Below are positions 21,413 to 32,694 of a DNA stretch of 42,629 nucleotides, piece by piece. The notes beneath the pieces are model-generated. The model searched no databases and was not told where the DNA came from. It saw only the letters and a list, made by a program, of their open reading frames with translations. A program made the translations under genes and the position numbers. Each line of letters begins with the position of its first letter. The stretch's first letter is position 1. The stretch comes from Spirogloea muscicola (taxonomy: Eukaryota > Streptophyta > Zygnematophyceae > Spirogloeales > Spirogloeaceae), in contig WELB01000002.1 in assembly GCA_009602725.1 (NCBI GenBank), positions 768,546 through 811,174 on the forward strand. Direction: 5' to 3'.

Positions 21413-24130
21413 TCATTGCAGCTGCACCTTCACCTCCTTGCGATCACAACCAAAAGCCTGGACCCATTTTCACATACTCTTGTCAGCATGCTTCCAGTCG
21501 AAGCTTCCACACGTAGCAGCCACTAATGTTGCCTTTACTTTTCTGCAAGCAGCATACAGTGCGGGTGACAACATTTCCATACCTCAATGCCATCGGCCTT
21601 GAGATAGACATGGCTCCACAACTCATCAGGCTCAGGTGGCGAGCCATCCTGCAGAATGTGCACTCACGTACAGACATATATTAAGGTCAAGCTCGGAAGC
21701 AAAATGTAAGCACCAAAAATGGCATGAAGTACCTCACACTTGCAGTGGAGGCGAGTACCTTGGTCTCATTGACAACAGCATCCACCTCTTTTCTCACATC
21801 CTTCTCAATTGCCTGGCAGCCATGAAAGGTCAAATGAGCTGACAGAATGAAACCACATTGTGCTGATTTCTGCAATCTGCTTATGTCTGCAAGATAAGCA
21901 GTGAGTGTCCATTGTCTCAGCCGAAGAAACACCTGTAATCATGCATCTTCCACAATTACTAGCTGACATCCGTGTGAGCAGTGTGGTCCTGATAAGCTCA
22001 TCACCTTGAGGTCGCTCACGCTCACAATCTCTTTTGCTAGCAGTAGCTTACGGATGCGCTCAATGGGGTCACGCTCCTGTGTTTGTAAAAAGACAAAGTC
22101 CAAACAATGTATGTAGAGCATGAGGGCCAGCATCATGGCAGATGTTGATTTCCTGTGCAGAGCAAAAGCCAGCCAAAGGACCCTACAGGTTCCCTACAAG
22201 ACTTTTCTGACAGGATCACCTGCCGCACGCCGCTGATTTCATCACGGGTGCGATACGTGCTTCCAGGGTCGGACATAGAGTGCCCATGATATCTGTAAGT
22301 ATCCATCTCCAGGACCTGCCCGCAAGTTGCACATGAGAGGTATCACAGATCTCATCGACTTCACAATAATGCAATTCTGAAGAGGCACATCCTTGTCCTT
22401 CGCAGGCGGAAATGCATGCAGCCTCACTAGTCAGTAACACAGTAGTATACAATGGTTAGAACAGTATATTAGCAAGTTGTATCTGCTAGCTGAAGGTCTT
22501 CCAATAATTGCCGCAACATACTATTGGCCCATGCTCAAGAGCATGCTCCTTGGCATACTTGACAGCCTGCTTGACCGCCAGGGCGTCCATGCCATCGACC
22601 TGCATACAAACGAGCATCTTGACAAATTAGCCAGCAAATGGAAGCTCTCCTGGCATCCTAGATATAGTAAGCTGGTCCACGATGTGCTGTGGCACGTTCA
22701 ACGAGCTAGGCTGAAGGAGCTGAGCTTGCTAGCTGCTGACAGTGTTGACAATGTTGACTCTGACCCACTGCAGCATGCATACCTTCAAGCCAGGAATGTA
22801 GTCCCCGCGGCTGAAGTACTCAGGACTCTTCGCTGATCTCCACTCCGCAGTCCCCATACCATCTGCACAACCCACAAAAGCCACCGGAGGCTTCAGGATC
22901 AGTGACGCACTAGCAGGAAAGCAAAAGTTGCAGTGGTCGAAGGATTATAACCAGCCAATAGAGAAAGTCTTACTGCATTACAGGTATGACGAGCACAAAC
23001 TTCCGCTTCATGTCTAGGTCTCCCAAGTCAAGATGCTCACAGTGGTTGTTTTCACACACGTAGATTACAGGGAGATCCCAAAGAGCTGAGATGTTCATGG
23101 CCTCGAAGAGCTGCCCCTGGTTGGCCGCGCCGTCGCCATACAGGGCCATCGTCACGCCCTTGACTTTGCTATACTTCTGGCCAAAAGCCAATCCAGCACC
23201 AAGCGGAGTCTGCAGAGATATGCATCAAGAACTGACATGTCAGAGCACTGAGAACTTTGCATTTTGGTCACTCAGATAAAGAGTAGGTGCAGTAGGAAGA
23301 AGCCTCCAAGGCTGACCGCAGCCTGGCGGGCGCAACGGCTAGCCTGTTGAAGGCTGGCTTGTGCTTTGGTAGCAGCTGCAAACCTGCGCTCCTACAATGC
23401 CGTTGCCACCGTAGAAGTTGTTCTTCTTGTGGTACATGTGCATGGAGCCACCCTTCCCAAGCGAGCAGCCGTCCTTGTGGCCCATCAGCTCGGCCATGAC
23501 TTCCTTGACGGTGCCCCCGCGGCCAAGGTGGGTACAGTGATCCCGGTAAGCCGTGATGATGCAATCGTCATAGTTGAGTGCCGCCTCCATGCCAACGCAC
23601 ACTGCCTCCTGCCCGTCGTACAGGTGGCAGAAGCCCCGGATGAACTTGCTCTTGTAGAGGCTGTCGGCAGCAATCTGGCGGGACAATGCAGCAGCAGTCA
23701 ACATATCGACACAACGCAAATGGATACCGAAATGTTGACAAGCACCAGCCAATGCACACATGCGCCTGCCAACCATTGCAGGCCTGTTGCCGCTGGCAGG
23801 CACGCCAGCCCGCCGGGCAGGGCGACCAGCCGCCGCGTCTCGGCTGGCAGCTGAAGCTGACTCACAGGAAGAGGAGCTGCAACCCCAGCTCAAGATAGCT
23901 GCCGAGAAACTGATGACAGGGCGGTCATGCTGTGCAACGGACCTCCATGCGGCGCATGCGGAACATGTCGGTGAAGAACTTCACGAGCTCCTTCGGCGAC
24001 GTCTCCACGGCCTGCGGCGGCACCTCGATCTTGTGCCCCTTGAACGGCACTGGGATGTCGACTGCAGCAACACGCCACCGCCACCGCCAGCCGTCAGAGC
24101 TGCCGAGAATACGGACGTGAAACACGCCAT
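21413..24130 (-). CDS. PDHA: Pyruvate dehydrogenase E1 component subunit alpha, mitochondrial, 11 exons
   Basis: With the beta subunit it forms the thiamine-diphosphate E1 of the pyruvate dehydrogenase complex, decarboxylating pyruvate and acetylating E2 lipoyl groups in the mitochondrial matrix. Exons, 5' to 3' on the minus strand: 24130-24085, 24061-23943, 23674-23384, 23209-23041, 22862-22783, 22599-22522, 22315-22220, 22076-22005, 21812-21759, 21648-21583, 21457-21413. All junctions are GT-AG and in phase; total 371 residues from ATG 24130. Landmarks: [47 protein letters not shown], the thiamine-diphosphate motif GDGAANQGQ...CENN (about 177-207), [16 protein letters not shown], and the phosphorylation loop [20 protein letters not shown] (about 270), whose Ser at 274 matches the site used by PDH kinase. 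Plant-like E1-alpha lengths are about 390, so the 15-residue presequence is short: the frame is open upstream (Arg/Ala/Ser-rich) to a stop near 24325 without an ATG, and an extra 5' exon may exist. Confidence 0.96.
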
Positions 24131-24440
24131 CGAAGAAGAGTGGCGGCTGAGTCCGGCGCGAGCACACTGAGCTCGTGCCGTCGCCGTGCTGCGGCTACCC
24201 CCGTCTCGAGTGGCTCGGCCGACCTCTGCCGCGAGCCGGGCAGGCAGCGGCCGCCCTCTCCAGGCTCTCTGGACGTCGAGAGACGTCAGAGCGCTTGCTG
24301 CTCCGAGGGCGGCGGCGATCACCCGTCAAGGTGGTATCGTCGTCGGCAGCAGCAGCTGCGAAGGCCCGGCGGCCACCGCACGCCCCGGCGGCCGCGCCGG
24401 CGCCGCGCAAGGCTTCCTCCTGCAGGTCCGCCCTTTTGCT

Positions 24441-24443
24441 CCG

Positions 24444-24481
<38 letters not shown>

Positions 24482-24490
24482 GGCGATGGC
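24441..24490. repeat. CGG trinucleotide microsatellite
   Basis: About 15 CGG units, broken by GTGG and GATGG, lie in the GC-rich island upstream of PDH E1-alpha. On the minus strand they would fall in its promoter or 5' UTR. A similar GGC tract ends the window at 42575-42629. Confidence 0.9.
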
Positions 24491-24654
24491 GGCGGCGACG
24501 GAGCGGGAGCGGCTGCTGAGTGTGGGACCGGCTTTCGTCTGCAGCTGCCCGACCATGCTCGCCCCATCATTGGCCAGTCATTGTCCGCCTGCAGACCCTC
24601 AGCCCAACTGCCGTCGTCGTGCCTCTCAAGCCCTTGAAGAGTCGCTGATGGCCA

Positions 24655-25470
24655 AGGTCACTGAATCAGCGATCCTTGGCCCCTGTTCTGACATAGCATC
24701 TTCCGGCCCCTTTGTAGCTGCTAATCGCTTGTAGGCCCCCTCCAAACCTTTGTCAATTCTTTTTGGGCTGGCTTTTCGCAGCCCTTGCCCCCATTGCGAG
24801 TGCCACTTCTCTCTGGCTCGCCTTGCTGCTTAGGGCCTCGGGTGCCGGTGCCCTGGCACCCTTGACCTTGTACATTCCCGTTGGGCTGGCCATACACAGC
24901 CATTTTACATCGGGTTGGCTTTTCGCAGTAGTTCTCGCCCCTTCGAAAGAGCTCACTTCTCACAGCCATTGCCTTACATTGATGAGAGCTTTTCTTCATA
25001 GCCGCCGCCTCAGGCGATTGATGGGGCCGCGCTTTGGCTGCTGCTTCTAGGCTTCGGCGCGTTGACATTCTTCTGGTTGCAAGCTTCTCTGACTTGCGGC
25101 TGCTTACTAGGTGCTTCATTGATCCTTTGGGCTGGCCTCGCACACCTGATAGGGCTTCTTCTTTTGGGTTGTGCTTTCTCGTGGGCTGGCCTACTCAAAG
25201 TCATTGCATGAGATTCTTCCCTTCTGGGCCGGCCTTCTGGAAAGCTTCTACTCCCTTTTGGGCTGGCCTTCCACAGCCATCGCCCCCTTTAGAAAGCGCA
25301 ATATCTCTTTCCTCTGCTACTTAATTAGCTTTGCGGCTGTTAATTCAGGGGGACTGAGTGGCCTTCCATTGGTTCCACTTGATCAACTCAGTGGTTTACG
25401 CTTTTTCTAGGCCCTTTGGGCCTTGTCCACTCTTTTGGGCTGGCCACTCACAACCATCGTGTCCTTCTTG
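24655..25470 (+). mobile_element. LINE 3' tail and array of hairpin repeats
   Basis: The stretch 24665-24810 (CCTGTTCTGACATAGCATCT, GGCCCCTTTGTAGCTGCTAA, CTTGTAGGCCCC, then hairpin and TTGCCCCCATTG) matches the LINE 3' untranslated tail at 38180-38300 nearly base for base. Near 25079-25112 a remnant of the LINE C-terminus is readable (ASFSDLRLLTR). Hairpin copies follow in the same orientation near 24762, 24889, 24913, 25130, 25183, 25225, 25258 and 25435. Confidence 0.75.
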
Positions 25471-26053
25471 GAGGGCATTTTCTTCTTGCTGTTGTCAAGC
25501 GTGTGTCTCCGTGGCATAAGACTTACCAAGACAGTTCTCCTCCAAGTTTCTGTAGCTTTGGAATTGACGGATGGTCGCCAAAGTAGGTACAGGCGGGACC
25601 ACCTGCTACACCCTAACCACTACACCTTCCCACCTAAGCCTTACCACATTGCATTGAGATTTTGCAACTGCAGTTACTTTCACGAGACAATGTGAAGCTT
25701 AGGGGTGGACACTGCATGTTCCCCAGGAGCTGAAAGCAGCTTGAAGCACTGTGATAGTGCTCCCGTTCTGATCTATAAGTGTGCCTTTTTGCGCTTCAGC
25801 AAAGAGCCCCTTGGCGGTGCTAATGTTGCCGGCAGATGCACCCCAGCTTTTGCGAGCATGCAGTCAGGCATTCTTGACCAGTATACAAATACAGTGTCCA
25901 ACGTCAGAGTAGGTCAATGCTGGCCTCAGGGGTTGTATCAATTGCTAAGATCGCTTAGCATTGAGCCGGGAACTTGGCAGAAACCCTCCTGATCTCTGTT
26001 CCATTATTTGCTGAGCATGGTGTACGAGGACTGAGGCCGCTCAGTGATCGCAG
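25471..26053. other. Spacer downstream of the At1g16860-like gene
   Basis: This lies between the LINE/hairpin block and the stop codon of the minus-strand gene at 26054. Plus-strand frames (25705-25992) are short and unrecognised. I see nothing else to support. Confidence 0.4.
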
Positions 26054-28220
26054 CTAGCTGTTGTCCGCGACAACGAGTGCATCCACCCACAGAGGCCAGA
26101 AGAAAGGCACGACGTGCCAGGCAAGTAGCAGCCGAGGGAGCCGCTGTGGTGCCTCCCCTGCCGCAAGGACAAGCTCGCTGTTGCTGCCTACGTTGACATT
26201 CACAGTGCCAAGTACGCGCACCACTTGGCCAACCCTCAAGCTTCTGCGTAGTGGCAAACACGCACAGGTCGCAGGTCAGAGCTCCCGCTCAGTCACCGAG
26301 GACCACCAAGAGATCAAAACATCTACTTTAGCAGGGAGATGGTTGTTGGTGACCCTTACTTCTCATGTACGACCTCCTCGAGCGCAGTCCCGGCATTCAG
26401 GGCACCGCTGACGGCCATTTCGCTTTGCAGGTATGTTGCGAGTTGTCCGGCCATTGCTGCCGAAGAAGCAAGCACGGTGACCTGCTGGCCAGTCACCTCG
26501 TCTTCCAGGCAGAAGTCCACGGCCGCCTGATGCAGGAGCATCTCGCTCACACCCCGGCCCTGCGCCGCCACCCTCCGCTCCAGGACGACCAGGCCCTGAA
26601 CGGTAACCTCACCATGACAGTGTCAATTCAGCAGATAATTGCATCTGCGCAGACTTCTGCATGGTCCAAAGAGAACAGCGGTCTTGTCAGGTGTTGCAGC
26701 TGCCGTGTTGATATGTATTCAGGGACAACAAACTGGCGGTCTTAAGCAGCACCTTGTTGGTCGCCGTTGCAAATAAGGGCTTGCCCGCTTTTGGGAGGCA
26801 GACCGTTCCCTGCAGCACCACGCTGTGGCCCTCTGGCAGTAATTCGCCAGGGCAGGCGGCCTTGCCGCTCTTCAGGTAACTTTTCAGCAGGGAGGCTGGC
26901 CGACAAGCCAGACCAATATTTGCGACAAGGAGCAGGGCCCACGCCCCACCGCCTGGCCACCAATGCACGACATTGTGAGGCGGACATCATCGTCAAACAA
27001 TCAGTGTGGACTGTTCAAAGTAAGCTAGTCTACCAACTAACAAAAGTCAAGCAAGATGAGATTCTTTACATCACTGCTTAGTATTAGCAGTGTGGATGTA
27101 TCCACGCATGTGTTCCAGGGACGGGTCCAGTGCTGCAAAGGTGCGGTCATGCACGGCCCAGCTCCTGCAACTCTAACGCTGACATACCTACTGTAAGAAC
27201 AGCAATCCACGCCGCGTTGTTGCTGACCAAATGCTCTGTGAGCATGGTGGCGCACGCGAGTATGCCCATGACAACGGCGTTAACCGCGATGAAGAAGGCG
27301 TACTCCAGGCAGCGCCGGCCTAGGCCAACCTGGTTGTCATGAGTGGAAGAAGAGATCAGTGCTTTTGGTGTGCAGTTTCCCCACGGGGTCAGCACCGGCA
27401 GAGGCGGACTGCTGTGGTGAGGAGGCAAGATGCGAGAACTGCCAGAGCCGCCGGACGCACGCTGCCAAGCGGCTGCCACCCTCTTGGTGGTCTTGGTGAG
27501 TCGCTGCAGATGAGATGAACGAAGGCGGAGCTGTACCTGGCCCCTGCGCCGCCTGCTGAGGCACGACCCACAGCCTCCAGCATGCGGTGCGCCGCCGCGG
27601 TCGGCCGGGATGTCGACGGCCACGCTTTCCGACAGCCCATTGCCGCTGGCATCCTGTGGGTCCTTGGCCGCGACGCCTTTCACTACCGGCGCGCCGTCGA
27701 TGCCTCCCAGCAGCTCCGTGAGGGCGGCCACATCGGGCGCGCCGTCCGCCGCCAGCAGGCTGGCCAGAGTGCTGCGCAGGGTCGTCAAAGGCGGCGAGTC
27801 CTCGCCATTGCCGCTGCTGCCGACGCCGTCGTGGACGCCGTCGTCGCGCGTTCGGGCCACCTCGTCGAGCACTGCCGTCCGCGGGGGGCTGTCGTTGCCG
27901 AAGCCGGGCCCCCTGCCGCGGGCCGGCTTCACCAGGCTCAGCAGGTACGCCACGGCGCCCCGGGATTGCTTATCACCGTCGCCACTGACGGCGGAGGCGG
28001 CATTGGCGTCCGCTTCTCCATCGGAATCGGCGTCGGCTGCCGGAGGCTTCCAGCGCTCGCCTCCGGAAAGGAAGTCGGCGCCGCCGCCGCCACTTTCCAA
28101 AGCGAAGGCCAGGAGCGCGCGGGCCTCGCGCTCGCCCGGGCGGTCCAGCGCGCCGCTGGCGACGACGGCCTTGTTCTCGGGGATCGCCGGCAGCGCCTGG
28201 CGGTGGTGGAGCGCCGCCAT
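26054..28220 (-). CDS. Membrane protein, plant At1g16860/At1g78880-like
   Basis: Exons, 5' to 3' on the minus strand: 28220-27537 (Kozak-like GCCATGG start), 27329-27192, an exon ending at 26753 with unresolved start (no higher than about 26968), 26595-26360, 26243-26054 (TAG). Junction phases agree except around the middle exon. The N-terminal 228 residues are Asp/Gly/Ala-rich and probably disordered. Exon 2 carries hydrophobic segments (AFFIAVNAVVMGILACATML and NNAAWIAVLT). The C-terminal half follows the order of the plant At1g16860 family: GHSVVLQGTVCLPKAGKPL for its first beta domain, AVDFCLEDEVTGQQVTVLA for its VDFYISD region, and LRVGQVVRVLGTVNVNVGSN for its second domain. That family is named ubiquitin-specific-protease-C19-related but has no demonstrated protease activity; the fold resembles the GIDE region of MUL1/SP1-type proteins. 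Identification is by motif order from memory, so it is tentative; the gene itself is well supported. Confidence 0.5.
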
Positions 28221-28439
28221 GGCGGCCCCGCGGCGGGCCGCCCGCGAGGCCCCCCTGCTAGCTGCGGCTTCGCTGCGCCCGACTGGGTCCTCTCCGGAGT
28301 CCGAACAGTCGCGGTAACTCGCTAACCGACATCAATCTGCATCAATTGACAGGCTGGCTGGCGCGGTCAGCCGCCGTCGCTGGCCGGCCTCCGTAACCTG
28401 GTTGCACCCACAAGTAGCAAGCATTGCTCCCAATATCCT

Positions 28440-29260
28440 CCTTGGAGGAAGGGCTCGCCCTCCTTGGGACTTTGTCCATTCTTTTCCACTCTTTTTGCGC
28501 GTAACAAAAAGAGTGGAAAAGAATGGACATACGGCCCCTTTCTGACCATGAACATTCCTTTGGGCTGGCCTCTCACGGCCGCTGCCTTGACCTTGTCCAT
28601 TCCTTTTGGGCTAGCTTCTCCCAGCCACCAGTCAATTCGGCCGCGCTTTTCTGCCTTACATCGGATGAGCTGTTGCCTGTCGGGCTGGCTCTTCACAGCC
28701 TCACCCGTGTGTTTGACAGTATTTTCCTCCTTCGAAGGGGCCGAGGGCTGTGAAGAAAGGGCTCGCCCATAGAGAAGAGGGGCAAGCTCATCCAAGGGAT
28801 GAGCTCCATTCTTATGATGAGCTCCATTTTCCTCCCCCTCTCCAGTCAGCGGGCTGCCGAGGGTAGTGCCTTGGCCACTCCAATTTTGGGCTGACCTTTC
28901 TTCTCCCCAGCCGTCGGCCCCTCTTGTCTCACTTGTCCTCTTCGCTCACTCTTGTACAATCCTTTGGGCTGGCCTCTCACAGCCATTGCCGTCAAGATGG
29001 AAGTGCTGTTCTCTTTGGTTGCTTCATTTTCATGCGCACCGCGCGCCTTCTCTCTTTGGGAAAACCTTTCCTACTGTTACAGGTGGTTGGAACAACGCTA
29101 AACGCAAACCCAGAACTTTCAACATCTTCGCCACGACCTGGGATTCGGGGGCCCGTGCTAGATTATGGCGGCGGCGAGCTCGGGCATGTGCCTCCCCAGG
29201 CTGGCTTTTTGGGCTGGCTTTTCGCAGCCCTTGCCCCCATTGGGAGTGCCACTTCTCTCC
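28440..29260. repeat. Hairpin-repeat cluster
   Basis: Copies in plus orientation lie near 28555, 28605, 28680, 28885, 28965 and 29205, and a reverse copy near 28740-28775. The last copy runs TTTTTGGGCTGGCTTTTCGC then AGCCCTTGCCCCCATTGGGA, the same 3' tail form as the LINE copies at 24760 and 38255. TTCATGCGCACCGCGCGCCT of the second repeat family is at about 29028. Confidence 0.75.
28474..28528. repeat. Perfect inverted repeat, 23-bp arms with 9-nt loop
   Basis: The left arm 28474-28496 begins GTCCATTCTTTTCCACTC and ends in five T; the right arm 28506-28528 is its exact reverse complement; the loop is GCGCGTAAC. The left arm begins with the TTTGTCCATTCTTTT leader that precedes most hairpin repeats, so this looks like two repeat leaders joined head to head. 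A transcript of either strand would fold into a 23-bp stem. Confidence 0.95.
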
Positions 29261-29466
29261 AGGCGCCAGCGGGGCCCACCGAGCGGAAAGAGGGGGGAGA
29301 GGAGGGAGGGAGGAGGGAGGGAGGGAGTCGCGCACGTCGCGGCGTCGTGGCGCGGGCCTCGGGCTTCCCGCCGCTGCCGCTCGCACGCGGGGCAGGGCAC
29401 CACCCGGCCCCTCCTCCCCATTCGTTCTCTAGCCGCCTCCCCCCAGCCCCGCCGCCCCCCCCCTCC

Positions 29467-30053
29467 NNNNNNNNNNNNNNNNNNNNNNNNNNNNNNNNNN
29501 NNNNNNNNNNNNNNNNNNNNNNNNNNNNNNNNNNNNNNNNNNNNNNNNNNNNNNNNNNNNNNNNNNNNNNNNNNNNNNNNNNNNNNNNNNNNNNNNNNNN
29601 NNNNNNNNNNNNNNNNNNNNNNNNNNNNNNNNNNNNNNNNNNNNNNNNNNNNNNNNNNNNNNNNNNNNNNNNNNNNNNNNNNNNNNNNNNNNNNNNNNNN
29701 NNNNNNNNNNNNNNNNNNNNNNNNNNNNNNNNNNNNNNNNNNNNNNNNNNNNNNNNNNNNNNNNNNNNNNNNNNNNNNNNNNNNNNNNNNNNNNNNNNNN
29801 NNNNNNNNNNNNNNNNNNNNNNNNNNNNNNNNNNNNNNNNNNNNNNNNNNNNNNNNNNNNNNNNNNNNNNNNNNNNNNNNNNNNNNNNNNNNNNNNNNNN
29901 NNNNNNNNNNNNNNNNNNNNNNNNNNNNNNNNNNNNNNNNNNNNNNNNNNNNNNNNNNNNNNNNNNNNNNNNNNNNNNNNNNNNNNNNNNNNNNNNNNNN
30001 NNNNNNNNNNNNNNNNNNNNNNNNNNNNNNNNNNNNNNNNNNNNNNNNNNNNN
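29467..30053. other. Assembly gap (587 N)
   Basis: This is a run of undetermined bases. It is flanked on the left by a very GC- and C-rich stretch (a C tract of about nine just before the gap). The left flank resembles the GC-rich first exons of other genes here, so a gene start could be hidden in the gap. Confidence 0.99.
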
Positions 30054-30269
30054 GTGTCGATTGCGGCCGGGAGGAGGTGGTCACTGCGGGGGTAGTCTGA
30101 GTAGTGTCGGAGCTTTTTCTGCTCAGCACCTCCCACTGCGTGGCCAGCAATGTGTGTGGAAGCGGAACTCTTGTATGCCTCAGTCACCACCACATCAACC
30201 AAAGCTCGTGGGCCTCCGCCAGGTTGTACACCCACAATGTCCAGGGTGCGACGGTGATGGCCTCCCTGG

Positions 30270-30900
30270 GCATGGCATAGGGCTTCGCTTCATGTAGCCC
30301 CACTTCTTGCACTAGCTTTTCAATGAACAATATATCGGCTCGAACTGGCCACTCTTTGAGTTCATGCGCACTGCGCGCCTTCTCTCTTTAGAGATTACTC
30401 GGTGATTATCCTACATGGTACTTGCTTAGTCATCGGTTTCAGCCCTTTATCGGCCACTTCGGACCTTGTCAATCGTCTCTTTATCTTATTTCAAAGTCTT
30501 CATCTTTCGGGCTGGCTTTTCACAGCCTCGCCCTTTTTGGGAGAGCAACTTTTTTTGACAGCCCCTCTCATAGCTGCGTCTCCTCCTCCACCGGCACATC
30601 GCCCCCTCTAGACCTTGGGCTGTTTCTCACTTCTCTCCTGTTTCTTGGGACCTCGTTCATTTCTTTGTGGGCTGCATTTTCACAGCCCTCGCCCCCTGAT
30701 AGAGACAGCCCTCGCCCCCTGATAGAGCTGCTTCTTCTTCTTGGTAGAGCTACACTGAGCCTACTTCTCAGCCCGCTAATTATACAGTTGCCTTACAGCA
30801 TAGGCCTCCGCTCCACGTTCTTCCCACTAGCTTTTGCCTGAACAGTGCATTGGCTAGATAAGGCCTCCCTTCCCTTCATGCGCAATGCACGCCTTCTCTG
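30270..30900 (+). repeat. Mixed block of both dispersed repeat families
   Basis: GCATAGGGCTTCGCTTCATG lies near 30276 and TTCATGCGCACTGCGCGCCT near 30359, with a diverged pair (GCATAGGCCTCCGCTCCACG, then TTCATGCGCAATGCACGCCT) near 30800-30895. Hairpin copies in plus orientation are near 30510 and 30670, and the downstream phrase CAGCCCTCGCCCCCTGATAG is duplicated in tandem near 30684-30728. Confidence 0.7.
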
Positions 30901-31840
30901 AGCCCCCGTCCGCTTGTGTGTGAAGCAGCCAGACCGTGGGCAGCTGGCTGCTGTTCAGCTGTAACAGCCAGCTCGATCGAGTCTGTTGCTGGAGCTCCTC
31001 CTGCTATGCTACCCAGTTGCTGCTGCTCGTCCTGAACATCCTTGACGGGCCGGCCCACTCACCATCAGCTGCCACCACATGCAGGAGCTTGCATATTCTA
31101 CCGACGCCCTTCTCCCCCATCTTTCACTGTACGCGACCTTGTAGATAGGAACAAACACATTAAGCTGAAGACCAGCAAATGCTCTTGTGGAGGAGCTCAC
31201 ACTCTGTCACTCAGCATCGCCTGGACGAAGCTGGTACTCTTCAGAGCTCCTCAAACTGTTGCGCTAGGGTCCAACCCTAAGGAGACACATATGAGGTCAA
31301 TTCTGTGCTGCGGCCGGCATGTGGAGTTGGCAAATGACTTCAGTGGTAGTGAGGGCCCTAAATGGTGGTCGTACTAAAAGCTTGAACGGCACTTGCACAC
31401 CTTGTCACGATTGTGCCTATGGTACTCGTGCATGCCACTTGTTGTGATCTGTCTGGGACGAAACACCAATTCAAGCCAGAATCAGAAGTAAATAGCTACT
31501 ACCGAGAACAAAGGTCACTTGTGACCATCAAGTTGTGGAGCCTCTGAGACAGCAGTCATCTTGCAGACGAGTCTTGCCATGTGGGAATAGAAGACTGGAA
31601 AGCATCTCTCAATGAATGGCTATTTCAACGATCTCAACAGTTTCTATGTCCAACTCATGGAGCTAGTAAGCAATTCTGGCTGATGGCTAGATTTTTGCAA
31701 TCACTCATTCCTAACTTGGAACCCTGTAACCTTGTCTTTTAGATTTACTTGAGAGTCTTGGCTTTCTAGGGTTTGAGACTCCAGCCATCAATGTAGCATG
31801 GCTAGGAAACGTGCACAAGCACTCGCGACCCACTGGACCC
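30901..31840. other. Unresolved stretch, possible exons
   Basis: No gene can be assembled with confidence. A plus-strand stretch near 31600-31665 reads well (NGYFNDLNSFYVQLMEL) up to a GTAAGC donor, and a minus-strand frame at 31009-31200 ends near a possible donor, but neither could be linked to neighbours in phase. Confidence 0.25.
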
Positions 31841-31844
31841 TTCG

Positions 31845-32650
31845 GACCTTGTCCACTCTTTTCGGGCTGGCTTTCACAGCTCTCGTCGCTTTTTGAAGAA
31901 TTTTTTCCACAGACATCGCCCACTTATAAAAAGCTTTTGCTCTTGGAGCGGCCATCTTTTCGGGATTGCTTTGATTTTGCTAGCTTTCTGCTTTCAACTG
32001 GAGAGAGTGTCTTCCCAGGAGGGGGCGATGGCTGTGCAGGGACATCTCAAGAAAGACTTCAGTTACCGACTCCCGTGACCTTTTTCTCTTAACGTTTTGT
32101 GGGCCGGCCCTTCACAGCCTCACCCCATTTGCAAATGGCTGCTTCTTTCTTCTTTGCCCTCGCCCCCGCTGAAAGACCAGCTTATTACTCTTGGAAGTGC
32201 TTCTCCTTCTTTCTGGCTCCTCAGTATAGCTTGTCAGATATGCATGTGATCACTCGGGGACATTAGTGTCCCCCTTGGCCAGCTCATTACCCAGTTACCA
32301 GGGCATATGTAAGGCTAGAATTGGCCTCCCTTTCAATTTCATGCCCATCGCGCGCCTTCCCTCTGGGCTGCCGGGGTTAGGGTTTAGGCTTTCTCTGACT
32401 TTGTGGCTGCTAAATGCGACACTCCTTTTGGTCACGTGCTTTCTTGCTTCTCGACGCCTTGAGACCTTGTTTACTCTTTTGTGGGCTGGCCTCTCGCAGC
32501 CCTCGCCCCGTCTGGAAATGGTACTTCTCATTATTTCTTCTCTTGTTGAAGCTTCTTTGCCCCACAAGAGAGAATGCTTCTGATAGAAGAAGAAGAGGTA
32601 TAATTTAGACGCGAAGATGTCCACCGAAGTGGGTGAGGGCCAGCCCAACA
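31845..32650 (+). repeat. Hairpin-repeat cluster
   Basis: Plus-orientation copies lie near 31860, 32098 and 32480, with a reverse partial copy near 32015-32040. TTTCATGCCCATCGCGCGCC of the second family is at about 32335. A degraded LINE terminus (TTTCTCTGACTTTGTGGCTG) may be present near 32390. Confidence 0.65.
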
Positions 32651-32694
32651 AGGATGGGCGTTAACAGGTTGCGCCCGCTTCTTCTTCCCTTGGC

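Noticed and set aside
29158-30297. Very long open frames on both strands across 29.2-30.3 kb
   Set aside because: They are open only because they run through the 587-base N gap; the real flanks carry no consistent coding signal.
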